A stretch of 9,247 bases of DNA from assembly GCA_938028585.1 (NCBI GenBank), contig CALIZH010000391.1:1-9247 (forward strand). Reading direction: 5' to 3'. This document shows, in pieces, positions 1 to 6,538 of the stretch. Source of the stretch: an uncultured Actinomyces sp. GTDB taxonomy: Bacteria; Actinomycetota; Actinomycetes; Actinomycetales; Actinomycetaceae. The first letter of the stretch is position 1. The number at the start of each line of letters is the position of its first letter. Below the pieces are notes generated by a model. The model was not told where the DNA came from. It saw nothing but the letters and a program-made list of their open reading frames with translations, and did no database searches. Both the position numbers and the translations under genes were made by a program.

Positions 1-2297
1 CGGAGGCTCTTTCCTCCTCCCAAGACGAGCACCTGTTAAGCGACAGTCTTCAAGTCTCGACGTGCCTGGGGGATAACAACGAGGTACCGAAGTCTCTGTG
101 TACTACTGGAGAAAAGGGCGAAGAGTTTCCTCTTCACAATGGCCAGCTTCGGCTTCGAACGACTCCGGTCGATCGTGAGGCTGAGCGCGGAATTGATGGG
201 GGTTATGAACTCACTGTTCATTTCAACCCTTCTTTGTTTATGCAGGATTCGCGCTATTTGGTTGAATTAAGCGCACGAACAGACGCTGCAGGTATAGAAA
301 AAATTGCTCCGCGCTCACTTGGTTTTGAATCCCTCAAAGAGCTTGGCCATGGAACTGCGTTCGAAGAAGAGATCGACGGCACCGAGGAAGTCTTTCGGGG
401 ATTTGTTTTCGAGGCCAGGGGAGAGGATTTCACAGCTGGCCCCCTGCATGCACGTTTTGCTGAGCTAGGTATTCGCTCGCTGCGTCTTCGCCTTCACGAA
501 GAAATCCCAGGGCACGAGCCTCGTCTGATCGCAGAGGCAGAGTTTAGCGCAAGCATTGAAGCTCCTCAGCCCCAGACGCAAGAGCCCGAACAGAGCACTG
601 AAATCTCAGCCCCGAAGAACACTCAAGAGCAAGAATCCGTACAAAGTGGAGTTACCCCGCTCCCAGAGACAAGGCAGGCTCGCGACGCTTCACTGGCCTC
701 GTCAATCAGTGCGCACACCCAAGCGGCTCCTCGCGTGAACTCTAGCGAGCGTCGTCTTGTTCTTGACCACGGGCATATTGACCTCTTCTACATGACACTT
801 GATGATTCGGGACTGCCCGTATTGAAGGTGATGGAAGACGTCACCGGATCGGGGGTTCAACACGAAGCTGAAGAACTCCGCTTGATCGTTCCTTCCTCTG
901 CTCTGACGCACTCGCTTCCTCAAGACATTGTCGCCGGTGGCACTGGATATTTCCTTCCGCAAACTCAAGATCCAACTTTGCCGTGGCCCGGATGGGATGT
1001 TCTCTCTCTTGCACCAGCAGGATTTGAACGCGTTGAATTTGATGTCAGCTACACCCATCCCAACGGTGGACGTATTTCACTGTGGACCGAAGACTTCCTT
1101 TCGGGTCGTAGTTCGCGACTGCGTTCGGGAGGATTTGAGCTAGATCCACATGGCTCAACAATTGCTCAAGATTATCTTTCGCACACGCATGCCAATTGGG
1201 TCTTTTCTCAAGCAGGAATCTATGAACTGAGCGTTCAAGCGCGTGCATATCGAAGTGACGGTTCTTTTGAAACGACACGTAGCGCTGCGTACCTCATTGA
1301 GGTAGGAGGCACCCAAGGGGTGTCGACGCCGCAGAACTCAGCTGTTCAAAGCGGCGGGGTACTTCCCCCAGCGGTTGAAGAAAGCGCTGCAGGCGGCGAG
1401 GAAGAATCACTCACGCGTGATGCACCACAGCGCGTTGGGTCTGAGCGCTGTATTGCAACTCGTATTACCCGTGAAGCAGATGAAGATGAAGTCTCGCGTA
1501 TCCGCAGCGATAGCGAAACTCCCAATCAGGCAATTACGACCCTGAATGTTCAGGTTGGTAGTGAAGGCGGAATTACTGATGGGCACTTTGATCTGGGACC
1601 GGCGATTGAAAACGGTCAATTAGTCGCGCGAATTAAAGATGACCGATCTGTGCCTGCGGTGTGGAAAGACCCCGCATCAATGACCTTCGCGCTGGGAGAG
1701 AAGGCAAAGATCAAGGCTCCTGAAGCTCTGAGCTTTGCCGCGGATGCTGGGCAAGATGTGTGGATGATTCCCGCTACCCAGATTCGAGGGGTCCCGTGGC
1801 TCGGGATGAATTCACAGCGTGAAGAAATCGTGACTGAGACCAGTGGGCAGGTCCGTTTCTCTCTCCTTGATGTTCAAGGCCCCGGAAATGTTGCAGTCTT
1901 TGAATCGGGAAGCCTGGGGGCAGGAATTGGCACTCACGTTTTCGACGGTGCAGGAACGAGCTACACCCTGCCTGCCAACACTCATGCTCACCAAAACTGG
2001 GTCTTTACCGAGCCAGGCTCCTACCAACTCACGATCGCCATGAGTGTCACCCCTCGTGGCGAGGACTTGCGCGGAAGCGGAAGTGGAACGGCTGGGTCCT
2101 TGATCGCAGCCGGTGGAACAGGGGAGCACGGACGTCCTCTGGTTTACGCAATCGTCGGCCGCACGGCCTCGGGACAACCGTGCAGCCTGGCATCAACGGG
2201 TGCGGGCGCGGCAGAGCTTGCTCCCATAATCCTCGCGGCCCTCCTCATGGGATGCGGGTGCGTCGTGGTCTCGACTCGCATGCGGGTGAGGCAGTGA
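1..2297 (+). CDS. Sortase-anchored wall protein with two choice-of-anchor M domains, associated with the downstream ABC transporter (5' partial)
   Basis: The reading frame is open from the left edge (first full codon at 3) and has no ATG, GTG or TTG before the TTG at 234. The true start therefore lies upstream and only the C-terminal 764 residues are visible. Order: an unrecognised, probably beta-rich region (about 3-555), a Pro/Gln/Glu-rich linker (about 555-750), surface domain 1 (753-1304), an acidic linker (1305-1570), surface domain 2 (1572-2156), then the tail LASTG (2187-2201), a hydrophobic stretch and basic residues ending RMRVRQ. LAxTG plus helix plus positive tail is a cell-wall sorting signal; LAxTG is the form favoured by actinobacterial class E sortases. 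From memory this matches the family annotated as ABC transporter-associated repeat wall protein (TIGR03773). Its likely role, inferred from context, is capturing the transporter's substrate at the wall. Domain 1 is the more divergent copy: it lacks the GPG motif present in the other three copies. The stop overlaps the next gene by 4 nt. Confidence 0.85.
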   Translation, partial: EALSSSQDEHLLSDSLQVSTCLGDNNEVPKSLCTTGEKGEEFPLHNGQLRLRTTPVDREAERGIDGGYELTVHFNPSLFMQDSRYLVELSARTDAAGIEKIAPRSLGFESLKELGHGTAFEEEIDGTEEVFRGFVFEARGEDFTAGPLHARFAELGIRSLRLRLHEEIPGHEPRLIAEAEFSASIEAPQPQTQEPEQSTEISAPKNTQEQESVQSGVTPLPETRQARDASLASSISAHTQAAPRVNSSERRLVLDHGHIDLFYMTLDDSGLPVLKVMEDVTGSGVQHEAEELRLIVPSSALTHSLPQDIVAGGTGYFLPQTQDPTLPWPGWDVLSLAPAGFERVEFDVSYTHPNGGRISLWTEDFLSGRSSRLRSGGFELDPHGSTIAQDYLSHTHANWVFSQAGIYELSVQARAYRSDGSFETTRSAAYLIEVGGTQGVSTPQNSAVQSGGVLPPAVEESAAGGEEESLTRDAPQRVGSERCIATRITREADEDEVSRIRSDSETPNQAITTLNVQVGSEGGITDGHFDLGPAIENGQLVARIKDDRSVPAVWKDPASMTFALGEKAKIKAPEALSFAADAGQDVWMIPATQIRGVPWLGMNSQREEIVTETSGQVRFSLLDVQGPGNVAVFESGSLGAGIGTHVFDGAGTSYTLPANTHAHQNWVFTEPGSYQLTIAMSVTPRGEDLRGSGSGTAGSLIAAGGTGEHGRPLVYAIVGRTASGQPCSLASTGAGAAELAPIILAALLMGCGCVVVSTRMRVRQ
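753..1304 (+). repeat. Choice-of-anchor M surface domain, copy 1 (wall protein)
   Basis: This is the first of four copies of the actinobacterial surface-anchored domain (TIGR03769 type). Its landmarks, in order, are GHIDL at 771, GYFLPQTQDP followed by PWPGW, and HTHANWVF starting at 1182. The GPG motif found mid-domain in the other copies is absent here and replaced by a THPNGG-type sequence, which makes this the most divergent of the normally ordered copies. Confidence 0.8.
1572..2156 (+). repeat. Choice-of-anchor M surface domain, copy 2 (wall protein)
   Basis: The landmarks in order are GHFDLGP at 1581, an A-R-x-x-DD segment followed by a P-x-x-W element, WMIPATQ then PWLGM, DVQGPG, and THAHQNWVF with its first His at 1983. 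The GHxDLGP...DD...W pattern is shared with the membrane-anchored copy at 4066-4623 and not with copy 1. Copies 2 and 4 therefore look like one subfamily. Confidence 0.85.
2187..2297 (+). other. Cell-wall sorting signal (LASTG, hydrophobic helix, basic tail)
   Basis: LASTG at 2187-2201 is followed by a short spacer, a hydrophobic segment of about 20 residues (APIILAALLMG and onward) and the basic tail RMRVRQ at the C-terminus. This is the standard three-part sorting signal. The second motif position is Ala, not Pro, which fits the LAxTG preference known for class E sortases. No sortase gene is in the window. Confidence 0.82.
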
Positions 2298-3919
2298 AGA
2301 TTGCGCGAATTGCAGTAGTAGCCCTTGCATGCGTACTTTCTGCAGTAACTGGAGGCTGCACGCCGCATGTCGATGCCTCATCACAGCGACTGAGTATCGT
2401 AGCCACAACTGGGATCTTGGCTGATTTAGCACGAAATGTCGGTGGCGACTATGTCGATGTTCATCAGCTGATTCCCAACGGCGCAGATCCGCATTCCTGG
2501 GAACTGAGCCTGAGAGGCATCCGTGATATCGCCTATGCGGATATTGCCGTCACGAACTACCTGATGCTCGAAGACCACTCGGTGATCCGTGCTCTTGATG
2601 CGAATCTTCCCAAGGACGCTCTTTCACTGTCCTTGGCGGAAGAAAGCGCAAAGTTTGGCGGTAGTTTGATTCCTCTTGTTGAAGATCGCTCCCTGGATAC
2701 GCCCTGGCTTGGAATGCGAGTCTACGGTGACGGAAGCCAGAGTGGAGCAACGCGATCGTCCCAAGTTGAACTCTCTGTCACTGATGTTGAGGGGCCGGGG
2801 CACGCATGTGCTTACATCACGACAAGTTTTGGAAGTCCAGAGATTGCCTTTGCCTCTCGGGATGGTTTTGATGCCGGTAATCATTGGGCAACCGACACTT
2901 CGATTCTGCCCGTTGGGGCACACCAACACATGAGCTGGGTTTTTACTCAGCCCGGTGTCTACACGCTGCATTTACGAGCGCGCTTGCGGGTGACTGCTGA
3001 CGCGGAGCCCATTGAGCTTCCTGCCTCGCAGGTGACTTTTGCGGTGGGAATTGATTCAGAGAAAGTTGCCCAGGAACGTGGTCTCTTTCTTTTGCGCCGA
3101 GGCCACAGCGACATCACCGTGGACCTGAAGTCTCGCGCATTAACCCTGATGGTTGACCGAGAAAAAGACGGTGGAGTGCCTGAGGGGGCGCCGCTACGCG
3201 AAGCCGTGGAGGAGAGCAACGGCTTACCTTCGACTCTTGCTTCTTTGGACATTGAGCGCGTGCTGATTGACGTTCCATCACGTACTTTGCGCGAGATTCC
3301 CAAAGGTCGGGGATGGGAGTTTTTAGGCTCAGGTGATGGGCAGGCCTATGTTCTGCCCCAGGCTGTGCTCGGTAAACATGTCCACGGTGACATTGATCCA
3401 CATGCATGGCATGACATTCATAATGCGCAGGCTTATGTGCGAGTTATTGAGAATGCACTATCAACGCGCGACCCGGAGCATAGCGCGCAATACGCAGCCA
3501 ACGCCTCGGCCTATATTGCGAAACTCGATGAGACTGATCGCGAGGTTTCGCACACCATTGCAGGCATCAATCCACTTGATCGCAAGCTAGTCACTACGCA
3601 CGATGCCTATGCCTATCTTGCACGTGCGTATGACTTTGAAATCGCTGGTTACCTGAGTGCTCAGGACGGGAGCGAGGCCTCGATTGCAGATCGTAAACGC
3701 ATCGCTGAAACCTTGAAGAACATGAAAATTTCTGCGGTTTTCTTGGAACCAGAAAAGCGCAAGCGTCACCCTGTGATCGCACAAGTCGCAGAAGAAAACG
3801 GTGTTCGAGTTTGCGGGCTGTATGGCGACACTTTGGATGCGGATGCCTCGACGTATATCGACATGATGAAAGCGAATGCTCGCTCACTGTCGCGGTGTTT
3901 AGGAAAGGATCACACATGA
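2294..3919 (+). CDS. Metal ABC transporter substrate-binding lipoprotein (TroA/ZnuA type) with an inserted choice-of-anchor M domain
   Basis: The start chosen is GTG at 2294, giving 541 residues, because it places a lipoprotein signal directly at the N-terminus (hydrophobic residues 5-18, then VTGGC with lipid-modified Cys22). Earlier in-frame starts would bury this signal and overlap the wall gene by over 100 nt. The first lobe begins SIVATTGILADLA. Ligand positions align with TroA: His67 (GADPHSW), His370 (DIDPHAWHD), His436 (TTHDAYAYLARAY) and Asp512 (LYGDTLD). A typical cluster A-I binding protein has about 300 residues; the excess is an insertion of roughly 240 residues (about 124-362) between the first and second ligands, carrying the surface domain. 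It matches, from memory, the anchored-repeat substrate-binding family (TIGR03772). The substrate is probably Zn or Mn, inferred from the ligand set only. A GAGG lies only 2 nt before the GTG and the start overlaps the previous stop (GTGA), so translation is probably coupled. Confidence 0.88.
   Translation: MKIARIAVVALACVLSAVTGGCTPHVDASSQRLSIVATTGILADLARNVGGDYVDVHQLIPNGADPHSWELSLRGIRDIAYADIAVTNYLMLEDHSVIRALDANLPKDALSLSLAEESAKFGGSLIPLVEDRSLDTPWLGMRVYGDGSQSGATRSSQVELSVTDVEGPGHACAYITTSFGSPEIAFASRDGFDAGNHWATDTSILPVGAHQHMSWVFTQPGVYTLHLRARLRVTADAEPIELPASQVTFAVGIDSEKVAQERGLFLLRRGHSDITVDLKSRALTLMVDREKDGGVPEGAPLREAVEESNGLPSTLASLDIERVLIDVPSRTLREIPKGRGWEFLGSGDGQAYVLPQAVLGKHVHGDIDPHAWHDIHNAQAYVRVIENALSTRDPEHSAQYAANASAYIAKLDETDREVSHTIAGINPLDRKLVTTHDAYAYLARAYDFEIAGYLSAQDGSEASIADRKRIAETLKNMKISAVFLEPEKRKRHPVIAQVAEENGVRVCGLYGDTLDADASTYIDMMKANARSLSRCLGKDHT
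2663..3379 (+). repeat. Choice-of-anchor M domain, copy 3, inserted in the binding protein with its halves in swapped order
   Basis: In the other copies GHxD and the YxLPQ element come first, then WLG, GPG and HxHxxW. Here the order is DTPWLGM, DVEGPG, AHQHMSWVF (2921) and PGVYTLHLRAR first, followed by GHSD (3101), a (V)xIDVP element and QAYVLPQ near 3360. The LPQ element then runs straight into the second metal-ligand motif of the host protein. A trace of the I-P boundary element (SLIPLVEDRSLD) also stands at the front, so both breakpoints fall at the same motif. Confidence 0.75.
3901..3909 (+). promoter_or_regulatory. Ribosome binding site of the membrane-anchored gene
   Basis: AGGAAAGGA lies 6 nt before the ATG at 3916, inside the end of the binding-protein gene. 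It decides the start: in-frame codons further upstream, back to 3811, have no signal peptide and would overlap the previous gene heavily. Confidence 0.75.
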
Positions 3920-4884
3920 TGAAGAGGATGAGTACGAGAAATATAGCGCGGGGGCTATCAGCGCTCTTTGTCAGTATTGCTGTGAGCGCCAGCGTCGTAC
4001 TGCCAGCGGCAGCGGATGATCCTCTGACTCAGCACGTAGATTCCTCTGAGCAGGTGGTGCGCGAAGAAGCCACAATTGAACGCGGTCACGTTGACTTGGG
4101 GCCAAAGATTGTTGATTCAAAACCGGAGATTCTGGCACGCGATGACTCAGGAGAAACACCGATCTGGCGTCCTTTGCACACTCTTGTCTTTCGCGTGAGC
4201 GATTCTGGTAAGCTTCAGGTTCCCTCAGACCCCAGTTATTCATTCCTGCACGCACACGAGGGAGAGTCATACTGGGTAATTCCCCAGACTCAAAACCCTC
4301 GTGTTGTTTGGCTGGGATGGAACACTCAAGACCCCGAACTCATTAAGGTCATGGGCAGTGGAGCAACGATGACCCTGGGGAATCTTCAGGGCCCCGGTCA
4401 AGCCTGGCTTTTCCTGCAAGATGGGGCTTTCGGGGCACCGACAGTCTTATATGACTCTTCTACTTCCTCCCAATCAGATATCTGGGTCGAGGCAAATACG
4501 CACGTTCACGCAAATTGGGCGTTTTCTGCTCCGGGTGCTTACGCACTCAGCGTGCGCTGGTGTTTTGGAGATAAAGAGGCACCGCAATGCGTGTCAGACA
4601 CACTTAGGTTTGTCGTTGGCGATGAGGTAAAGGTCGAAGAAGCCCGCGCGCTCACGCCAAGCGCGCTCGCGGCCTCGACGAAAGAGGGGACGCACACTGC
4701 CAAGCCGCAGGCACCGCGTGAACAAGGCGGAAATAGCGAGTATCTGATCTATGGAGCGATCTGTCTGGCCTTGGGCGTGATTGCTTTTATCATCGTTGCG
4801 CATCGGACGAAGAAGTCTCAAAAGCAGATTGAGAAAGCGCGCGAGGATGTTTCTCGTGACTTCGGGGCGGAAAGTGACGTCTGA
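3916..4884 (+). CDS. Membrane-anchored choice-of-anchor M domain protein
   Basis: The protein has 322 residues. The N-terminus MMKRMSTRNIARG is followed by a hydrophobic core and AAA before Asp34, a type I signal peptide with a probable cut after residue 33. One surface domain covers about 51-236: GHVDLGP (His58), YWVIPQTQNP then WLGW, LQGPG, and THVHANWAF (His196, His198). A short polar stretch leads to a single helix (about 276-296) and a basic cytoplasmic tail of some 26 residues, with no sorting motif. Two features are absent from the other copies: a second H-x-H (His112, His114) just before the WVIPQ element, and a Cys216/Cys225 pair that could close a small disulfide loop. The ATG overlaps the previous stop by 4 nt (ATGA); a second in-frame ATG at 3919 is possible. 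Its position between binding protein and ATPase suggests a transporter-associated receptor or relay, which is inference. Confidence 0.85.
   Translation: MMKRMSTRNIARGLSALFVSIAVSASVVLPAAADDPLTQHVDSSEQVVREEATIERGHVDLGPKIVDSKPEILARDDSGETPIWRPLHTLVFRVSDSGKLQVPSDPSYSFLHAHEGESYWVIPQTQNPRVVWLGWNTQDPELIKVMGSGATMTLGNLQGPGQAWLFLQDGAFGAPTVLYDSSTSSQSDIWVEANTHVHANWAFSAPGAYALSVRWCFGDKEAPQCVSDTLRFVVGDEVKVEEARALTPSALAASTKEGTHTAKPQAPREQGGNSEYLIYGAICLALGVIAFIIVAHRTKKSQKQIEKAREDVSRDFGAESDV
4066..4623 (+). repeat. Choice-of-anchor M surface domain, copy 4 (membrane-anchored protein)
   Basis: The landmarks are GHVDLGP, ARDDSG then IW, WVIPQTQNP then VWLGWNTQ, LQGPG, and THVHANWAF. The order is the normal one. 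It is closest by eye to copy 2 of the wall protein, with the same GHxDLGP and DD...W pattern. Confidence 0.85.
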
Positions 4885-5639
4885 TGGGTACTGAGAATTC
4901 GGTTTCAGCACTCGATATCTGCAACTTGGACGTGTCCTATCCCGGACGTGAGGTACTCAAATCGGTCTCACTCACCGTTGCTCCCGGGGAGTTTTGTGCG
5001 CTCATTGGTCCCAACGGTGCCGGAAAGACGACTCTTTTGCGCGCAATACTCGGCGTGATTCCTTCCCGCTCGACTCACATCACCTCAATGGGCGTCCCGC
5101 TTCAGCCCAGTTCAGTGGGCTATGTTCCGCAGCGTCATGAGTTTGCCTGGGATTTTCCTATCAGCATCCGTCAGGCGGTTCTCAGTGCGCGAGCTCGCCG
5201 GATTGGATGGGGAGGCCGGGCAAAGATCGACGACCATCGCGCCGTCGAAGAGGCACTGCATCAGGTTGGCCTCGCGCAGCTCGGAGATCGAGTGATCGGG
5301 GAGCTTTCGGGTGGCCAACGTCAGCGAGTGCTGGTTGCTAGGGCTCTTGCTTTACGCCCGCAATTGCTTCTATTGGATGAACCCTTTACTGGACTGGATA
5401 TGCCGACTCAAGAAAGCCTGATGGACGTATTCCGCAGGCTCGCACTCAGCGGTTGTGCCATCCTCATGACAACCCACGACATTCTTGGGGCTATTGATGC
5501 CTGTGATCGGCTTTTCTTGTTGAACTCGACCGTTGTTGCCTCGGGGAAACCAGAAGAAATTCGCGATCCTCAGGTGTGGATGCGCACCTTTGACATTCGC
5601 CCATCAAATCCTCTGCTCAAGGTTCTGGGGGTGATCTAA
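4884..5639 (+). CDS. Anchored-repeat metal ABC transporter, ATP-binding protein
   Basis: This is a complete ABC ATPase of 251 residues, the usual length for the Zn/Mn (ZnuC/MntA-like) branch. It has Walker A GPNGAGKT (42-49), Q-loop VPQRHEFAWDFP (Gln83), signature LSGGQRQR (141-148), Walker B LLLLDEPF (Asp165, Glu166), D-loop TGLD and H-loop TTHD (His198). The FAWDFPIS stretch after the Q-loop is typical of the metal-uptake branch, where it meets the permease coupling helix. The ATG at 4884 shares one base with the previous stop (TGATG); GGAAAG ends 9 nt upstream. It acts on the cytoplasmic face with the next gene's product. From memory it corresponds to TIGR03771. All catalytic motifs are intact. 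Confidence 0.93.
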   Translation: MGTENSVSALDICNLDVSYPGREVLKSVSLTVAPGEFCALIGPNGAGKTTLLRAILGVIPSRSTHITSMGVPLQPSSVGYVPQRHEFAWDFPISIRQAVLSARARRIGWGGRAKIDDHRAVEEALHQVGLAQLGDRVIGELSGGQRQRVLVARALALRPQLLLLDEPFTGLDMPTQESLMDVFRRLALSGCAILMTTHDILGAIDACDRLFLLNSTVVASGKPEEIRDPQVWMRTFDIRPSNPLLKVLGVI

Positions 5640-6479
5640 GTGCTGAGTATCATTGATTTTCTTCACGATCTGACGAATCCAGCATTGGCATTCTTACCCC
5701 GTGCGATTCTTGTCACCTGCGTTGCAGCCTGCGTATGCGCAGTAGTCGGGTGTCATGTTGTTTTGCGCGGGATGTCTTTCATTGGAGACGCCGTTGCTCA
5801 CTCTGTTTTCCCCGGCCTTGCGATCGCTTTTGTCTGTTCGGGATCCCTGGTGTTGGGGGGAACGCTTGCAGGCGTCGGAACTGCTGTGCTTGTTGCACTT
5901 CTTTCGCAAAATAGGCGTTTGAAGGAAGACTCAATCATTGGTGTTCTTTTCGTTGGAGCCTTTGGTTTGGGATTGGTCATCATTTCTTGGGCACCGGGAT
6001 ACGCGGGGTCCCTCCAAGACTTCCTATTTGGCTCGCTGACGGGTATTCCGGCTTCTGAAGTACCTTTCGTACTCATTGCATCAGCAGTGATCGTTGGGGT
6101 TTTTGCTTTCTTTCACAAAGAGGTTGTTGCCGTGAGTCTTGATCGAGAGAGCGCTCGAGTCGCCGGATTACCTGTGATGGCTCTGGATCTTTTGGTCTAT
6201 ATCAGTGTTGCCGGCGCAGTTGTGATTTCCGTCCAGATCATTGGCAATATCTTGGTTCTTGCCCTACTCATTACCCCGGCGGCAAGTGCTCGGCTTCTAA
6301 CAAATTCACTGGGTGCGATGATCAGAACTGCTCTTGTCATCGGTGTGCTGAGTTCTCTGTGTGGTATTTACCTCTCCTGGTCCTTGGATCTTCCGGCGGG
6401 AGCATCAATTGTCTGCGTTGTTACGCTCGTTTTTATTGCTGCGTGGGTTTATCGATCCTGCCGGTCTCGTTTCGCATAG
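5640..6479 (+). CDS. Anchored-repeat metal ABC transporter, permease (ABC-3 family)
   Basis: This is a 279-residue integral membrane protein of the ABC-3 (ZnuB/MntB/TroC) family with about 8 hydrophobic segments. Family landmarks are VLRGMSFIGDAVAHSVFPG after the first helix, KEDSIIGVLF (95-104), LFGSLTGI (129-136), DRESARVAGLPV (168-179; the coupling region toward the ATPase) and LLITPAASARLL (209-220). It has no surface domain of its own. The GTG start follows the TAA of the ATPase gene with no gap, and a G-rich stretch (5627-5631) about 8 nt upstream can serve as ribosome binding site. It is the last gene of the operon. From memory it corresponds to TIGR03770. Confidence 0.92.
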   Translation: MLSIIDFLHDLTNPALAFLPRAILVTCVAACVCAVVGCHVVLRGMSFIGDAVAHSVFPGLAIAFVCSGSLVLGGTLAGVGTAVLVALLSQNRRLKEDSIIGVLFVGAFGLGLVIISWAPGYAGSLQDFLFGSLTGIPASEVPFVLIASAVIVGVFAFFHKEVVAVSLDRESARVAGLPVMALDLLVYISVAGAVVISVQIIGNILVLALLITPAASARLLTNSLGAMIRTALVIGVLSSLCGIYLSWSLDLPAGASIVCVVTLVFIAAWVYRSCRSRFA

Positions 6480-6489
6480 TGGAAAAGTA

Positions 6490-6518
6490 TTGCTCGGCTC
6501 CTGAGACGCCACTAGGTT
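6490..6518 (+). promoter_or_regulatory. Candidate promoter of metP-metS
   Basis: TTGCTC (6490-6495) and TAGGTT (6513-6518) are separated by 17 nt, which fits a housekeeping sigma factor with a weak -35 and a TANNNT -10. Transcription would start near 6525, leaving a leader of about 25 nt. The call rests on the match and position only. The whole gap (6480-6548) is 69 nt; I see no intrinsic terminator and no room for a riboswitch. Confidence 0.4.
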
Positions 6519-6530
6519 TGGGCCTGTATT

Positions 6531-6538
6531 AAGGAAGG
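6531..6538 (+). promoter_or_regulatory. Ribosome binding site of metP
   Basis: AAGGAAGG lies 10 nt before the ATG at 6549. It is a good Shine-Dalgarno match and supports this start for the transporter. Confidence 0.65.

Noticed and set aside
36..221. Minus-strand open frame of 61 codons at the left edge
   Set aside because: It is antisense to the open wall-protein frame, resembles no known protein, and has no supporting signals.
2180..2293. Longer N-terminal reading of the binding protein, starting near 2180
   Set aside because: It would overlap the wall gene by over 100 nt and push the lipoprotein signal away from the N-terminus. GTG 2294 gives a normal lipobox and a 4-nt overlap.
2624..2971. 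Minus-strand open frames inside the binding-protein gene, and similar ones at 1812-2177 and 702-1058
   Set aside because: They lie entirely opposite well-supported genes, and their translations are low-complexity mixtures rich in Arg and Ser without domain motifs.
3811..3915. Longer N-terminal reading of the membrane-anchored protein, starting at 3811
   Set aside because: It lies inside the binding-protein gene. The ATG at 3916 has a good ribosome binding site and directly begins a signal peptide.
6478..6513. Possible terminator: AGTGG and CCACT after the permease gene
   Set aside because: The 5-bp arms are 26 nt apart, there is no U-run, and the second arm falls within the candidate promoter.
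6527..6532. TATTAA as -10 element for metP
   Set aside because: It overlaps the ribosome binding site, so transcription would start inside or after it. TAGGTT at 6513 is better placed.
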